Below are positions 1 through 11,339 of a stretch of 64,000 nt of DNA, in pieces. The translations under genes were made by a program, and so were the position numbers. The notes beneath the pieces were generated by a model that saw only the letters and a list, made by a program, of their open reading frames with translations, was not told the origin of the DNA and did no database searches. The stretch covers positions 116,780,123-116,844,122 of the forward strand of contig NC_089588.1 in assembly GCF_019320115.1 (NCBI RefSeq), in the 5' to 3' direction. The number at the start of each line of letters is the position of its first letter. The stretch's first letter is position 1. The stretch comes from Miscanthus floridulus (taxonomy: Eukaryota; Streptophyta; Magnoliopsida; Poales; Poaceae).

Positions 1-1808
1 TACTGTGTAGTGACTCTCCTGCAATTAGTGATCTAAAGCCATCATTAGGCAATGAGCAACCAATCATGGCTTTGCACTTCAGTTTGGCAAGTTTGGTCTG
101 TTCATGGGTGCACTACTACTTCCCGCATGCAAACTTGCCTTATGACCGCAATACCACATAGATGTACAACCATATGACCTTGAAAATTATCTTATTGCTG
201 ACATAGATGGCAAGATGGTTTATTCGACATATGTAATTTAACTTTTATACACTTACAAAACTCACTAAATAACTGATGCATCCGTAAAAGAAATGCTAAA
301 CTGCTAATCATGCATGGCCGCCTCGAGCGATCTCATTTGTGATTATAATGTTATCAATATTGGTTCCTTCCTCTAAGAAATTTAGGCCAGGCAGTTTAAT
401 TGTATTGCATTGTGCTCCCTTTGTCTAAAATTTTAGACATTTTCCTAAGAAATTTCAGATAGATTTGGTCACAAGAACAATATCCAACTTTTATACTCCG
501 TATAACATTATAAGAAAGAAACATATAATAATAACTCGAGTTTTTGGCAATACACGTCTAATTCGGTCTCTCCACTTTTATGCTTTTTGTAAGCTTCTCT
601 TCTTCATTAGTAGGAGGCTAATAAACTTTGTAATACTAATAGATAGTTGAGTGCAAATCTCTTGCAGCTGGAATAAAGAATTCCCTTTTCCAAAAAAAAA
701 AAAATCATATAGATTAAGGGACAAAAGAAATAACCGGGCTTTCCCTATTAATTAGCTGTTGTTGCTTTTCAACGTACATGTCGTTTGGGAATTCTTCCAG
801 TTAACTAATGCATGCAGCTAACTAAGTGGTGCATGCATGCATGCACATGGATTTGTTGCTGCTTAGCTTAATCTGGTGCCTGGAAGATTATGTACACTGA
901 AACTAGCTAGCTAGTTTAATTTGTGTTAGGAATCAAGACACAACAAAGCATGTAATGATTAGTAATTAACACAATCATGTCCTCACATTACATCGGTGAT
1001 GTGCATCTTGGTAAGATCCACAAGTGATAATTCTTTATGTTATGACTACTGACCGATTAGTAAATGATCAGGACCAACTTGTAGCTAGTATATATACATT
1101 CCAAAAGCTTTGTTTGCAAGGAAGGAAGAAAGACCATTCCATGCTGCACGCATATCTATATATAAACAAATCTACTACTTCGGTGCCAGTAAACCAATTA
1201 CTAATTGAGATGCCTGCTAGCAGCTCAATAGCGAGACAGAGATAGGTACACATGCATACACACCTAACACAGACAAGAGCGCTAGCTGTGAGCCAACTTT
1301 ATTATTATGCATATTTCTTTATTATATATATATATATGAATTGAACTAAATTAAAACCAGCTGAGACAAAAACGGGTGCACGCAACCAACAATATACCTA
1401 AACAGCAGGCTTGAGAAGACTTGTCATCTAATCATACAAATTACTGACCTCCGTCCATCAGCATCATCTTCTCTTCTCTTCTCTTCTCCTCTCCTCTCCT
1501 CTCCCTTTATTTTCTAGCTTCCTCATTCCATTTCCAATTTTCTTTGTCCGTGATCTAGCAAGTAGTTGTCATCAGTTGCATATGTACGTCTCTCTAGAGT
1601 CTAGAGTCTAGATCAATACCATTGAAACTACTACAAGTTTGCAGCAACAGATAGATCGATAGCTCTCTCAATCACATGAACTAAAGAGAAGAAAGATCGA
1701 TATAGATGTAGATGGTGAGTGAGACTTGCACTACTCAACCAACGTGCAACCATCGATATAGATGTGCTTATTGGTTTACTCTTTTTAATTGCAGGTGATT
1801 GATAAAAG
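1..1808. other. AT-rich flank without a recognisable gene
   Basis: No open reading frame here resembles a protein I know. It holds GCAT repeats (about 830-846), a short TA run preceded by TTATT (1318-1337) that could serve as a TATA region, and a pyrimidine-rich CT tract (1470-1505) of the kind common in plant 5' leaders. A possible leader intron runs from a GTGAGT donor near 1712 to a TTGCAG acceptor ending at 1794, just before the ATG at 1809. No CACTA left terminus or GCCGAGTG repeat occurs here, so the left end of the element ending at 4783 lies outside the window or is lost. Confidence 0.5.
1470..1505 (+). repeat. CT-rich tract (CTTCT/CTCCT repeats)
   Basis: Imperfect TCTTC and TCTCC units run without interruption. 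Such pyrimidine tracts are frequent in plant 5' leaders, and this one sits about 300 bases ahead of the transposase-type gene at 1809. A leader role is inferred only from position. Confidence 0.6.
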
Positions 1809-4015
1809 ATGGTGGGCGGTATGAGGTCCATCGGGTCGTTTTACCAGAGCTCGGTGTCCGCTCCAGCTGAGGAGGCTCGTCACACAGCTGAGGAGCCGCC
1901 GCGGAGGCGCAGGGGTCGGCCGAGAGGCCAGGGTCGGTAGGCGCGTGCAGTGACTCGGCCGCCGTCGCCTGTACCTCCCTCGCCTTAGGAGGAGGCGGAG
2001 GAGGAGCAGCACGAGCACGAGGAGGAGCAGGCCGAGCAGGAGGAGGGCGAGCACGAGGAGAACGAGGCAGAGGAGGAGCCCTCGGAGGGGGGTTCCTCTT
2101 CCTCTGCTTCGAAGATCTGGTTGCGAGGCCCTTCACGCCTCCCGGAACGGCCTATACCTTTCACGAAACGGCCGGTGATTCGCCCCAATGGGCCAAGGTA
2201 AGTATCTTAAGATGTTATCGCTACTTCATTTGATATGTTTAACATGGAAAAATACAAACTAATATTTTTTCGTTAATCACTTGGACAGGGGATGGAAGGT
2301 TGTGGCTGCAGGTGATCACAAATGCCTTCCCGGTGGAATCCTGGGTCTTCTGTGTAGGGAAAACTTCCCCGGCCTGGTGGACTGGGCAGGAGGGGTGGAG
2401 CCGGCCTACACGTTCGAGCACTACGCCTCTGTCCCCGATGCACGAGATCGGGAAGGCAGGAAATTCGACAACAAGGCGCAGCGGGTTGTGAAAGAGCTGT
2501 GGGTAAGCCTTCCCCACACTATCTTGCTCAATACATCGTATTCCTATCACATCCTTGAAATAATGACTACATACATAATGTTTATATGCAGGATTTCTAC
2601 AGATGTGATGAGGGATACGAGGAGAGGGCCGAGAGGCACGCTCACAAAGCCTGCTACAAGCTCGTGAAGGACATGCACTACGAGGCGCGTGTCTTGGCTG
2701 TACAACAATACAAAGCTACCTTCGAGGAAGTGAAGATCGACAAAGACCTCGCAAGAACCTTGACGCTGACCAAAGAGCAATACATGCTGGTAAATACTGT
2801 TTCTTCCTGAGATTAAGTACACTTACTGTGATCTTCTTATATGACAAATGCTTGTTGACGTGTAGGTGCCTCCAAATTGGGTGGCCGGTAAAGGCGAGTG
2901 CTGGAGGAGGATGGTGGACAACTGGTGCTCCCCGAAGTGGTCAGAGACACACGCCGCTTGCCGAGAGCGGCGTTTGATGATGAGAGGTGCACCACACCAT
3001 CAGGGGAACCTTACCCTTGCCGAGTACGCGGAGAGAAGGGTACGTGAATTCATTTATGTATTGTAACTCTTGCTTCTGCATAGTTTCTAATGATCTTACT
3101 GTTTGTTTCACAGTCGACGTCACATGGTGGTGCACCTTGCTCCCAGGTGAAGGCATGGGCTATGGCCCACAAGGGCAAGGCGACGTCCATCGTCGACTTC
3201 AACCCGGAGGACCCCCCTCGGCGTATAGCAATCCCTCCATCCACAGCCGTCTCACCGAGTACACAACGGCGGCCAAGGCGGTCCATTGGCCGAAGTACGA
3301 TCCGAGCACCCAGGATTTCGAAGGAGACCTTGTCATGAGGGTGGGAGGAGGCAAGAAGCATGGCAGGTACTGGCTTGGCGACAGCATCGTCGACACGGCC
3401 ACTACTTCCAGTCTCTCCCAGATCCGAGCAAGCGACACGGGCCAGAGGCCACCCATACGCCCACGGCCGACAAGTACACAGCACGCCATGCAGACTTTGC
3501 AGGTTATTACTCTTTTATTCGTCGTTCATTGTTTCTTACATACCTTTGATTTCCATTGTAACATTGGGGTGAAAATTTGTAGGCCGAGCTAGAAGAAGAG
3601 AGGAGGCAGAGAATAGCGTTGGAGGCGAAGATTGACGCTGATCGGTAGAGGCAGGAGCAGATGTTTTAGTGGATGCAAAATCTCGGCGCGAAGATGGGTG
3701 AACCTCTGCCACAAGCGCTATTCCTTCCTCCTCGTCCTCCTCAAGACACTCCTGTGAGTACATCTATCCCCATGTCCACTCACACACACACTCACACACA
3801 CACCAGCACACCAGCACACACACACACACACTCACACACACAGTTGTATTTGTTGTATTGCCTTTTGAATTGCAATGCTACTAGCTATATATGTCTCAAC
3901 AATTCCTTTTGCAGCTATCAAGTAATCTTGTCTATTCTTTGTGCAGGGTCAATCGGCGGCATCAAACAATGTACCTCATGACACACCGCAGCAGTCGTCG
4001 TGGTCTAATTGGTGA
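1809..4015 (+). pseudogene. CACTA element second protein (Ptta/En/Spm, Transposase_24-like), degraded
   Basis: I can trace seven exons with GT-AG borders: 1809-2197, 2289-2502, 2592-2789, 2866-3039, 3114-3502, 3583-3753 and 3947-4015, about 534 codons if unbroken. Exon 1 encodes an acidic Glu-rich stretch. Exons 2-5 encode the conserved DNA-binding-type domain of the Ptta/En/Spm family, with typical motifs such as FPGLVDW, WRRMVDNWCS, MAHKGKATS, HGRYWLGD and LSQIRAS. Exon 6 encodes a Glu/Arg-rich coiled coil (AELEEERRQR), and exon 7 ends SNW then TGA. Four in-frame TAG codons (1938, 1986, 3646, 3667) interrupt it. Exon 5 also lacks one base in the C-run near 3213-3218; restoring that phase makes the exon a multiple of three. 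Family members bind subterminal repeats during CACTA transposition, and the GCCGAGTG array lies just downstream. The copy cannot make a full protein. Confidence 0.85.
3779..3842. repeat. (CA)n microsatellite in intron 6
   Basis: Imperfect CA/CACT repeats fill the 5' part of the last intron of the transposase-type pseudogene. Confidence 0.9.
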
Positions 4016-4220
4016 TTTGCTTCTTTTCATGTGTTGAACTTATTCCTTTGGTTGCACTTATGCTTGTAATGCACTTGTGGTGGATACTTTAAACTCGAAC
4101 CTTATGTTAGTATTGTGGTATGAAATTTGTGTACCATTGTAGATTATTGTGATGTATGTGATATGTGGTGTGTGGAGATGATATATATGTGATATATGTG
4201 CTGTGTAATATATCTGTGTT

Positions 4221-4334
<114 letters not shown>

Positions 4335-4373
4335 GAAATGTAATGCAAAAACAAAAAAAATTCTGATTTCTGA

Positions 4374-4783
4374 GGCTTTGCCGAGTGTTATTACCAAGAC
4401 ACTCGGCAAAGCAAACGCAATTTGCCGAGTGTTATCACCAAGACACTCGGCGAAAATCGAAAAGTTTGCCGAGTGTCTTACAGCGCGACACTCAGCATAT
4501 ATTTAATTAGTTGCCGAGTGCTTTGCCGTTTGACACTCGGTGAAGTCGCCGTTAACGGCGGGTCTAGCGTTATGACTGTTTCTTTTCGCCGAGAGCCAAA
4601 CAGCACACGGCAAAAACTTTGCCGAGTGCCCAATAAATGGCACTCGGCAAAGTTCGCTTTGCCGTCACTGTTTATGGCGAGTGCTATTCGCCGAGTGTTA
4701 CACTCGACGAACCATTTGCCGAGTGTTTTGTGTCTTTTGCCGAGTGTTTAGGGCACTCGGCGAACTCAAGGAGTCCGGTAGTG
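4374..4783 (+). mobile_element. Right end of CACTA element with GCCGAGTG subterminal repeats
   Basis: The octamer GCCGAGTG and its complement CACTCGGC recur in both orientations from about 4378 to 4760. The stretch ends in CCGGTAGTG at 4783, the complement of a CACTA terminus (CACTACCGG). It belongs with the transposase pseudogene upstream. A matching left terminus is not visible in the window, so the full element cannot be bounded. Confidence 0.85.
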
Positions 4784-5298
4784 ACTACTATGTTCCAGGC
4801 GTCAATTCACCCAAAACTGGCCTGGCTGGATTCTCTATTCGTGCCCAGCACAGCTTGGCTCAGCCTCGTGAAAACCGGCCTAACCAGTTGTAGGATTCGG
4901 CCATGCAGGATTTCCTAATACGAGACCGAGTTCATTCCAACTTGGTTCAAACTCATTTTTGTTGTGAGAAATTTGTAGATTCTGCTTTGGAGATTTTTTG
5001 TACTGGGATAGGACCAAACCCTCTATATATGCTGCAGGATCACGGTCGATTGAGTAATCCAACATGCAATCGATCAAAAATACATCTATTACTCTTTTTT
5101 CCCTTACCCTAGCTTTTTCAACCCTTTCTATTTGTCAAGAAGCCTAAGTGATGTCCAAACAATGGAATCATGTCCTCTGAAGTCACTCCTATTGACTGAT
5201 CTCTGTAGTCAGGTGATCTGCGTCGTCCAATGGATCGGACGGTGACTAGTTCACACGCACTCCACCCCCCGACTCCACACGCTGAGCGGGGCGGGTTC
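4784..5298. other. Unassigned spacer
   Basis: About 500 bases between the CACTA right end and the gypsy LTR. I see no coding homology, terminal repeat or RNA gene. Confidence 0.5.
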
Positions 5299-6742
5299 TG
5301 TAACAGACCGCCAAATTAAACTAGCCCACATACACCTGTCATTATCTTAAAGACCTCTGACTGCTATGTATGGGAATCAGATAATTCTAGTAGTCTATCA
5401 TGGGTTCACTTTTCACATCCGATCAGGATCATTACAGAAGACATTGCAGTATTACAACAGTTGATACAAAATGTTACATTAGAGTTATATAGCGGAAGTA
5501 TTACAAATCATAAGTTTACAAACCATTTGTTTAGTTATTACAAACCATAAGTTATAAGTTTACAAGCCATAGATTTTGTCTTTCCATACAAAGTAAAGTA
5601 GTAGGACTAACATGATCTTATTCAATATGAAAGTAACATCCTGCCCAAGGATGAGAGTATAACAAAACTACTGCTGGCTATCATCCTCCTGAATATGCAT
5701 ACAACAGGGATAAAACTCTATTACCTGCTGTTGTTCACCTGCAACATGGTTTAACAAACCTTGAGTACTTGAGGGTACTCAACAAGACTTAACCGACATA
5801 AAGAAAAGACTCCAAAGGTATGCAGGCTTAAGGGATACAAAAATGGTTTAGCAAGAATCAAAGTTTGCTTTTGCATAAAAGCTTACTACTTGTGGATCCT
5901 TACTTTCAATATTTTAGATAGACATTAAATCATTGATAGTATCCAACTTGTACCAAAAATAAATCAGTCACTTCATTTATCATCTCATATCATTACCATA
6001 TGTAACCATGTTCCTTTGATTAAACTACGATGCAAAACAGTGATCCAGTTTCTCATTATCCGGGAGAGACGGCAATTCGAATCCATGTACATCCAGCTGG
6101 AGTTAACCTTAACCATGATGACATATGTAGGTCCTAGACCTACATATATCAACCATTCTCTAAGGTCCCAGCTGATAGTGGCTCAAGCGCGAGAGAAGGA
6201 ATGGCGCGGGCGACGCGGGCCTCCGGCTGGACCAAGAGCTGGGCTGTGCAAGGGAAAGAGGTAAGACGGTAGCGGGCCAGGGTGGGGAAGCGGCCAGCTA
6301 GGCCATCGGTGGCGTGCTGGGCTTCGAGGGAAGGCTGAGCGGGCTTCGGCTTTCGGCTGGGCCGGTGGGACGGGAACAGGCCACGGGCGTGGGAAGAGCA
6401 GGCCAGGCCGAGCGGAGCGGCTAGGCCAACGCGGAGAGGAAGCAGGCCTGCGGCCAGGAATGAGAGAGAGGAAGATGGCCTTCGGGCCAAAAGCCCAAGG
6501 AGGGAGAGAATTTCCTTTTCTATTTTCTAAACCAATATCCAAACAAATTTTGAATGCAAATTCAAATCAATTCGAAATCCGATTTCGAACCACATAGCAT
6601 GAATGCATAAACATGTAGGTAAACCTTATATTTGATTTTAATTTGATAATTTTTTTTATTTTCCTATGTTGCATGCACACATAAATTCCAAATCAAATCA
6701 TTTTAGCTCTATTTCCAAAAATTCAAATTTTAGGGTGTTACA
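5299..6742 (-). repeat. 3' LTR of gypsy element A
   Basis: On the plus strand it starts TGTAACAGACC and ends GGGTGTTACA, so on the coding (minus) strand it starts TGTAACACCC and ends TGTTACA. Just inside, at 6743-6760, the minus strand reads a purine-rich AAGGGGATAGAAT, a good polypurine tract. Length is 1444 bases. No second copy exists in the window, because the other end of the element is truncated. Confidence 0.8.
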
Positions 6743-6779
6743 ATTCTATCCCCTTAAAATGAATCTCGTCCTTGTGATT

Positions 6780-9700
6780 CGGACGATACTTACTCAAAGA
6801 GCTATGGATATGTTTTTCTCAAATCCTCTTCTATTTTCCAAGTAGCCTCATCTTCTGTATACCGATTCCACTGAACCTTACACATCCTTATAACTCGGCT
6901 CCCGGTAATCCTTTCTGCCATCTCCAAAATCTTTACTGAAAATTCCTCATAGGTAAGCTCTTCCTTAACTGTAAGCTCTTCTAACGGTATCTGCTCCTCA
7001 GATACATTTAAACACTACTTTAATTGAGACACATGGAACACATTATGTACACCTGACAAACTCTCATGCAATTCCAACTGATAAGCTACTTCTCCACGTC
7101 TCTCTAAAATCTTGAAAGGTCCAATATACCTTGGTGCTAATTTTTCTTTCATATTAAACCTTCTCACACTTCTCATAGGTGACACCTTTAGGTAAACATA
7201 ATCCCCTATTTCAAAAACCAATTCCCTTCTCCGAGTGTCAGCATAACTCTTCTGTCTTGACTGTGCCACTCTTAAGTTTTCCCTGATAGTCTACACTTCC
7301 CTTTCAGCATCCTTGAGAATCTCAGGTCCAAACACTTGACTTTCTCCTGTCTGATTCCAAAACAATGGAGTTCTGCACTTTCTACCATATAGTGCCTCAG
7401 ATGGTGCCATCTTAAGACTCTTCTGGTAACTATTGTTGTAAGAGAACTCAGCGTAACACAAACTCTTATCCCAACTTGTACCATATTGCAAAGCACAAGC
7501 TCTCAACATATCCTCTAAGATCTGATTGGTTCTCTCTATTTGTCCATCAGTTTGTGGATGATAAGCTGAGCTAAAGTTCAACTTAGTGTCCATAGACTCA
7601 TGCAATTTCTTCCAAAAGTGTGATGTAAACTGAGTACCTCTATCTGACACAATCTTCTTAGGAACTCCATGCAAACATACTATCCGTTGCATGTATTATT
7701 CTGCCAACTTTGCACCCGTATATGTAGTCTTGACCAGTATGAAGTGATCAACCTTAGTCAACCGATCTACTATTACCCAAATTGAGTCATAACCACTCTA
7801 GGTTCATGGTAATCCAACAATAAAATCCATACCAACTTCTTCCCACTTCCACTCAGGTATCTTCATAGGTTGGAGTAAACCTGTTGGTCTTTGATGTCCT
7901 ACCTTAACTCGCTGACATGTGTCACATATTGCTACATACTCGGCCACATCTCTTTTCAAACCATACCACCAGTACTTCTCCTTCAGATCTAGGTACATCT
8001 TAGTACTACCTGGATGGATAGAGTATGCTGAGTCATGAGCTTCTCTTAGAATCATCTCTCGAATGGACTTTATCTCTGGCACATATATTCTCTTTCCAAA
8101 CCACACTGTTCCCTGATCATCCAATCGAAAACCTAGTGCTTTGCCAATTGTGATAAGCTCTGCTATCTCCTTGATTTTCTTATCTTCCAACTGACCCTTG
8201 CGGATCTCTTGTTCAAGTGTAGGTTCCACTTCCAATTCCATTGCGTTAGCAGCTACTCTCAAATTAAGATGCTCGAATTCATCACATAAATCCTTAGGTA
8301 ACTGTGTCACTAGAGCTAGATTAACATAGCTCCTTCGGCTCAAAGCATCAGCTACAACTTTTGCCTTGCTAGGGTGATAATGTACCTCCAAATCATAGTC
8401 CTTGATTAGCTCTAACCAACGACGTTGCCTCAAGTTCAAATCTGACTGAGTGAAAATGTACTTCAAACTCTTGTGGTCTGTATAGATGTCACACTTATGT
8501 CCAACAAGATAATGTCTCCAAATCATGGGTGGGATAATTTAGTTCATGCTTCCTTAGTTGCCTAGACGCATAAGCCACTACTCGTCCTTCTTTCATAATA
8601 ACACAACCCAAACCAAGTCAAGATGCATCACAGTAGATGGAGAAACTCTTGTTTAGATCTGGTAGTACTAGCACCGGAGCTGTAGTCAACCTTTTCTTCA
8701 ACTCTTCAAAACTATCTTGGCATTGCTCAGTCCATACAAACTTAGCATTCATCTCAAGTAGAGATGTCATAGGCTTCGCAATCTTAGAAAAACCTTCAAT
8801 GAACCTTCGATAATATCCAGTCATTCCTAGAAAACTCCGAACTTCACTTACATCTTGAGGCGGATTCCAACTCATCACATCACTAACCTTCTTGGGACCA
8901 CAGCTACTCCACCATTAGAGATAACATGCCCAAAAAAAGAGACTTCCTTCAGCCAGAACTCACACTTGCTTAGTTTAGCATACAGTTGATGTTCTCTAAG
9001 CTTCTGTAGAACTAATCTTAGATGCTCTTCATGTTCTGCTTCTGTTTTGGAGAAGACTAGAATATCATCAATCAAGACCACAACAAACTTGTCAAGATAT
9101 TCCATAAACACCTTATTCATCATATACATGAAGTATGTAGGGGCATTAGTCAACCCAAAAGACATAATCATGTACTCATATAATCCATACCGAGTAGTAA
9201 AAGTAGTCTTGGGAATGTCCGATGAGTGAATCCTTAATTGATAATAACTAGAGTGAAGATCAATCTTGGAGAACACACAAGCACCTCGTAATTGATCAAA
9301 CAAGTCATCAATTCTAGGCAAAGGATACTTGTTCTTGATGGTTACCTCATTGAGAGAGCGGTAATCCACACACATCCTCTGTGTACCGTCTTTCTTATCA
9401 ACAAATATAACTAGGGCTCCCCATGGTGAAGAACTAGGACGTATGAACCCTTTATCATGTAGCTCCTTTAACTGCTTCTTAAGTTCTTCTAGCTCAATGA
9501 CACCCATCTGATATGGTCTCTTGGCTATAGGTGCAGTTCTAGGTAAAAGCTCAATAATAAACTCAATATCACGATCTGGCGGCATGCCCGGCAAATCATC
9601 AAGAAAAACATATGGAAACTCATTAACAACCTTGGTCTTATCTATGGTTGCACCTTCCATCTGATTAAGACTGCACACCACTCTTGTCATTGTAGTTGCC

Positions 9701-11112
9701 TTGCATATAACTTCTTCTCCTGACTTGGATGTCGAGTGTATTGTACCATTCTCACAGTGGATAATAGCCTTTCGTGGATTTATCCAATCCATTCCAAGAA
9801 TTACATCTATGCTTGAGGACTTCAGCACAATCGAATTTGCCAAAAACACTACCCCCTTATTTCAAATCTTACACTGGGCACATTAGAGTAGCTTGCATAT
9901 CCCCACAAGGTGAGTCAACTAACATCTGTTTCTTTATAGGACATTTTGGTATATTGTGCTCCTTAACAAAACGATGTGCAATGAAGGAATGTGAAGCTCC
10001 AGAATCAAACAAAACCGACGCAGGGCTGGAGTTGACTAGACACGTGCTAGACACAACATCTGGGCTTCTTGTGTAGATTCTATCATCACATAATTGACTC
10101 TGCCTTGCACATGAGTCTATTGTTTATGGTTTCCATGGTGGGACTATTGCTTGTTCGACTTCTTTGGACACTGACTCGCATAATGACCGGGCTCACCATA
10201 GCGGTAGCACTTCTTGCCTGAAGAGGGGGTGTTGGGCACACTATCCTTCATTGGGGAGTTGACAAGTGGTTCTTCGGGTGGACTCTGGTTCACATACTGT
10301 AGCTCTTGCTGGTGTTGAGGGAGTTGTTGAGGAGGATCAAAATCCAACTGACTAGTTGGTTCCTAGTATCTCTGCTGAAATTCTTGCTGGGGAGTGTAGC
10401 GGGGGCGTGTGTTGCTACATACAGATTGGCTTTGGATTCTCCTTTTCTTCTCTTCCATTTCCCGACGCTTGTTCTCAATCAAAATGGCTCTATTCACCAA
10501 AGTTTGGAAGTCAGGATACACAATAGTCATCAACAGCATTTGAAGTCCATCATTTAATCCTTTCAAGAAGCATTTCTGTTTCTTGGCATCATTACCTACC
10601 TCTCCTAGAGCATAATGTGATAGCTGAGTGAATTTGTCATGATACTCACACACTGTCATGGAACCTTGTTTCAAGTTGAGGAACTCCTCCTCGTTGATCT
10701 CCACCAAAGCTTCTGGAACATGATAAGATCTAAAGGCAGTCTTGAAATCTTCCCAACAAATCTGATTTACTTCATTCCCAACCTAAAATAATTCCCACCA
10801 GTCTGAAGCTGCTCCTTGAAGTTGACTGGATGCATAAAGCACTTTTTGATGATCATTACACTGATCTATGTTAAGTTGTCGCTCCACGGCTCTAAGCCAG
10901 TCATCAGCTTCTAGTGGGTCACTTGCATGAGAGAATGTCGGTGGATGTCCCTTCATAAATTCACCACACTTATCCCTTGGTGGTGCTTGATGTGGGTTGA
11001 TGCATACATTCCGAACATAGGCCTGTAGCAATTGAGTCTATGTCATCATAGATTGCTCTATAATTGGAGGATTTGGTGTCGGTGAATTAGCATTGGGGGC
11101 ATTCCTCCTAAC
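6780..11112 (-). pseudogene. gag-pol of gypsy element A (chromovirus), disrupted
   Basis: Reading down the minus strand: gag (11031-10363, with the motif LKQGSMTVCEYHDKF), a CCHC-type knuckle with CYRYGEPGHYASQC (about 10165-10207), protease FDSGASHSF (about 10000), reverse transcriptase 9849-8875 with LIDDILVFS as the catalytic YVDD equivalent, RNase H with YCDAS and TDHKSLKY, integrase with [13 protein letters not shown] and AYHPQTDGQIERTN, and a GPFKILER/HVSQLK C-terminus. A chromodomain-like VQWNRYTEDEATW lies at about 6845-6890. Several stops and frame changes break it, for example after protease and before integrase. Stops read CTA on the plus strand, that is TAG on the coding strand. 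Confidence 0.85.
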
Positions 11113-11250
11113 ACCACACTTTCGTTTCCGACGATCGTTTTGAGTTACGAAAATCAATTTACATACTATATCACATGCATTATCACATAACCATGATGCT
11201 CATGACATGTTTTAGCAAAAGATTTCCAGTGTAACATCGAGGGTGTTACA
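11113..11250 (-). repeat. 138-bp stub of the 3' LTR of gypsy element B
   Basis: It ends GGGTGTTACA at 11250 and is followed by a polypurine tract on the minus strand (11251-11268). It matches the end of the long LTR at about 19378-19513 along its whole length, sharing for example CATGCATTATCACATAACC. Only the part next to the coding region survives; the rest was lost at the junction with element A. Confidence 0.85.
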
Positions 11251-11339
11251 AATCTACCCCCCTAAAACAAAATCTCGACCCAAGATTTCATGTGTCTAGT
11301 GTGAGAAAAGAGATAAGAATTAGATTTCAATATAGACAA

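Larger units (their letters stand above)
5299..11112 (-). mobile_element. Ty3/gypsy chromovirus A, 5'-truncated
   Basis: Minus-strand order is partial gag, protease, reverse transcriptase, RNase H, integrase, chromodomain-like tail, polypurine tract and 3' LTR. The 5' LTR, primer binding site and gag start are missing: coding sequence stops abruptly near 11112, where it abuts an LTR stub of the next element. With no intact 5' end there is no target duplication to read. Confidence 0.85.

Noticed and set aside
415..700. Possible Stowaway MITE (CTCCCTTTGTCT start)
   Set aside because: The left edge is suggestive, but no complementary right terminus or TA duplication could be found.
1768..2136. 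Minus-strand proline/arginine-rich frame
   Set aside because: It is the complement of the Glu-rich first exon of the plus-strand CACTA gene, which has family homology; the minus frame has none.
1809..3753. TAG read as a sense codon (recoding)
   Set aside because: The same gene also has a frameshift, and unrelated elements show the same Gln-to-TAG pattern. Methylation decay explains it without recoding.
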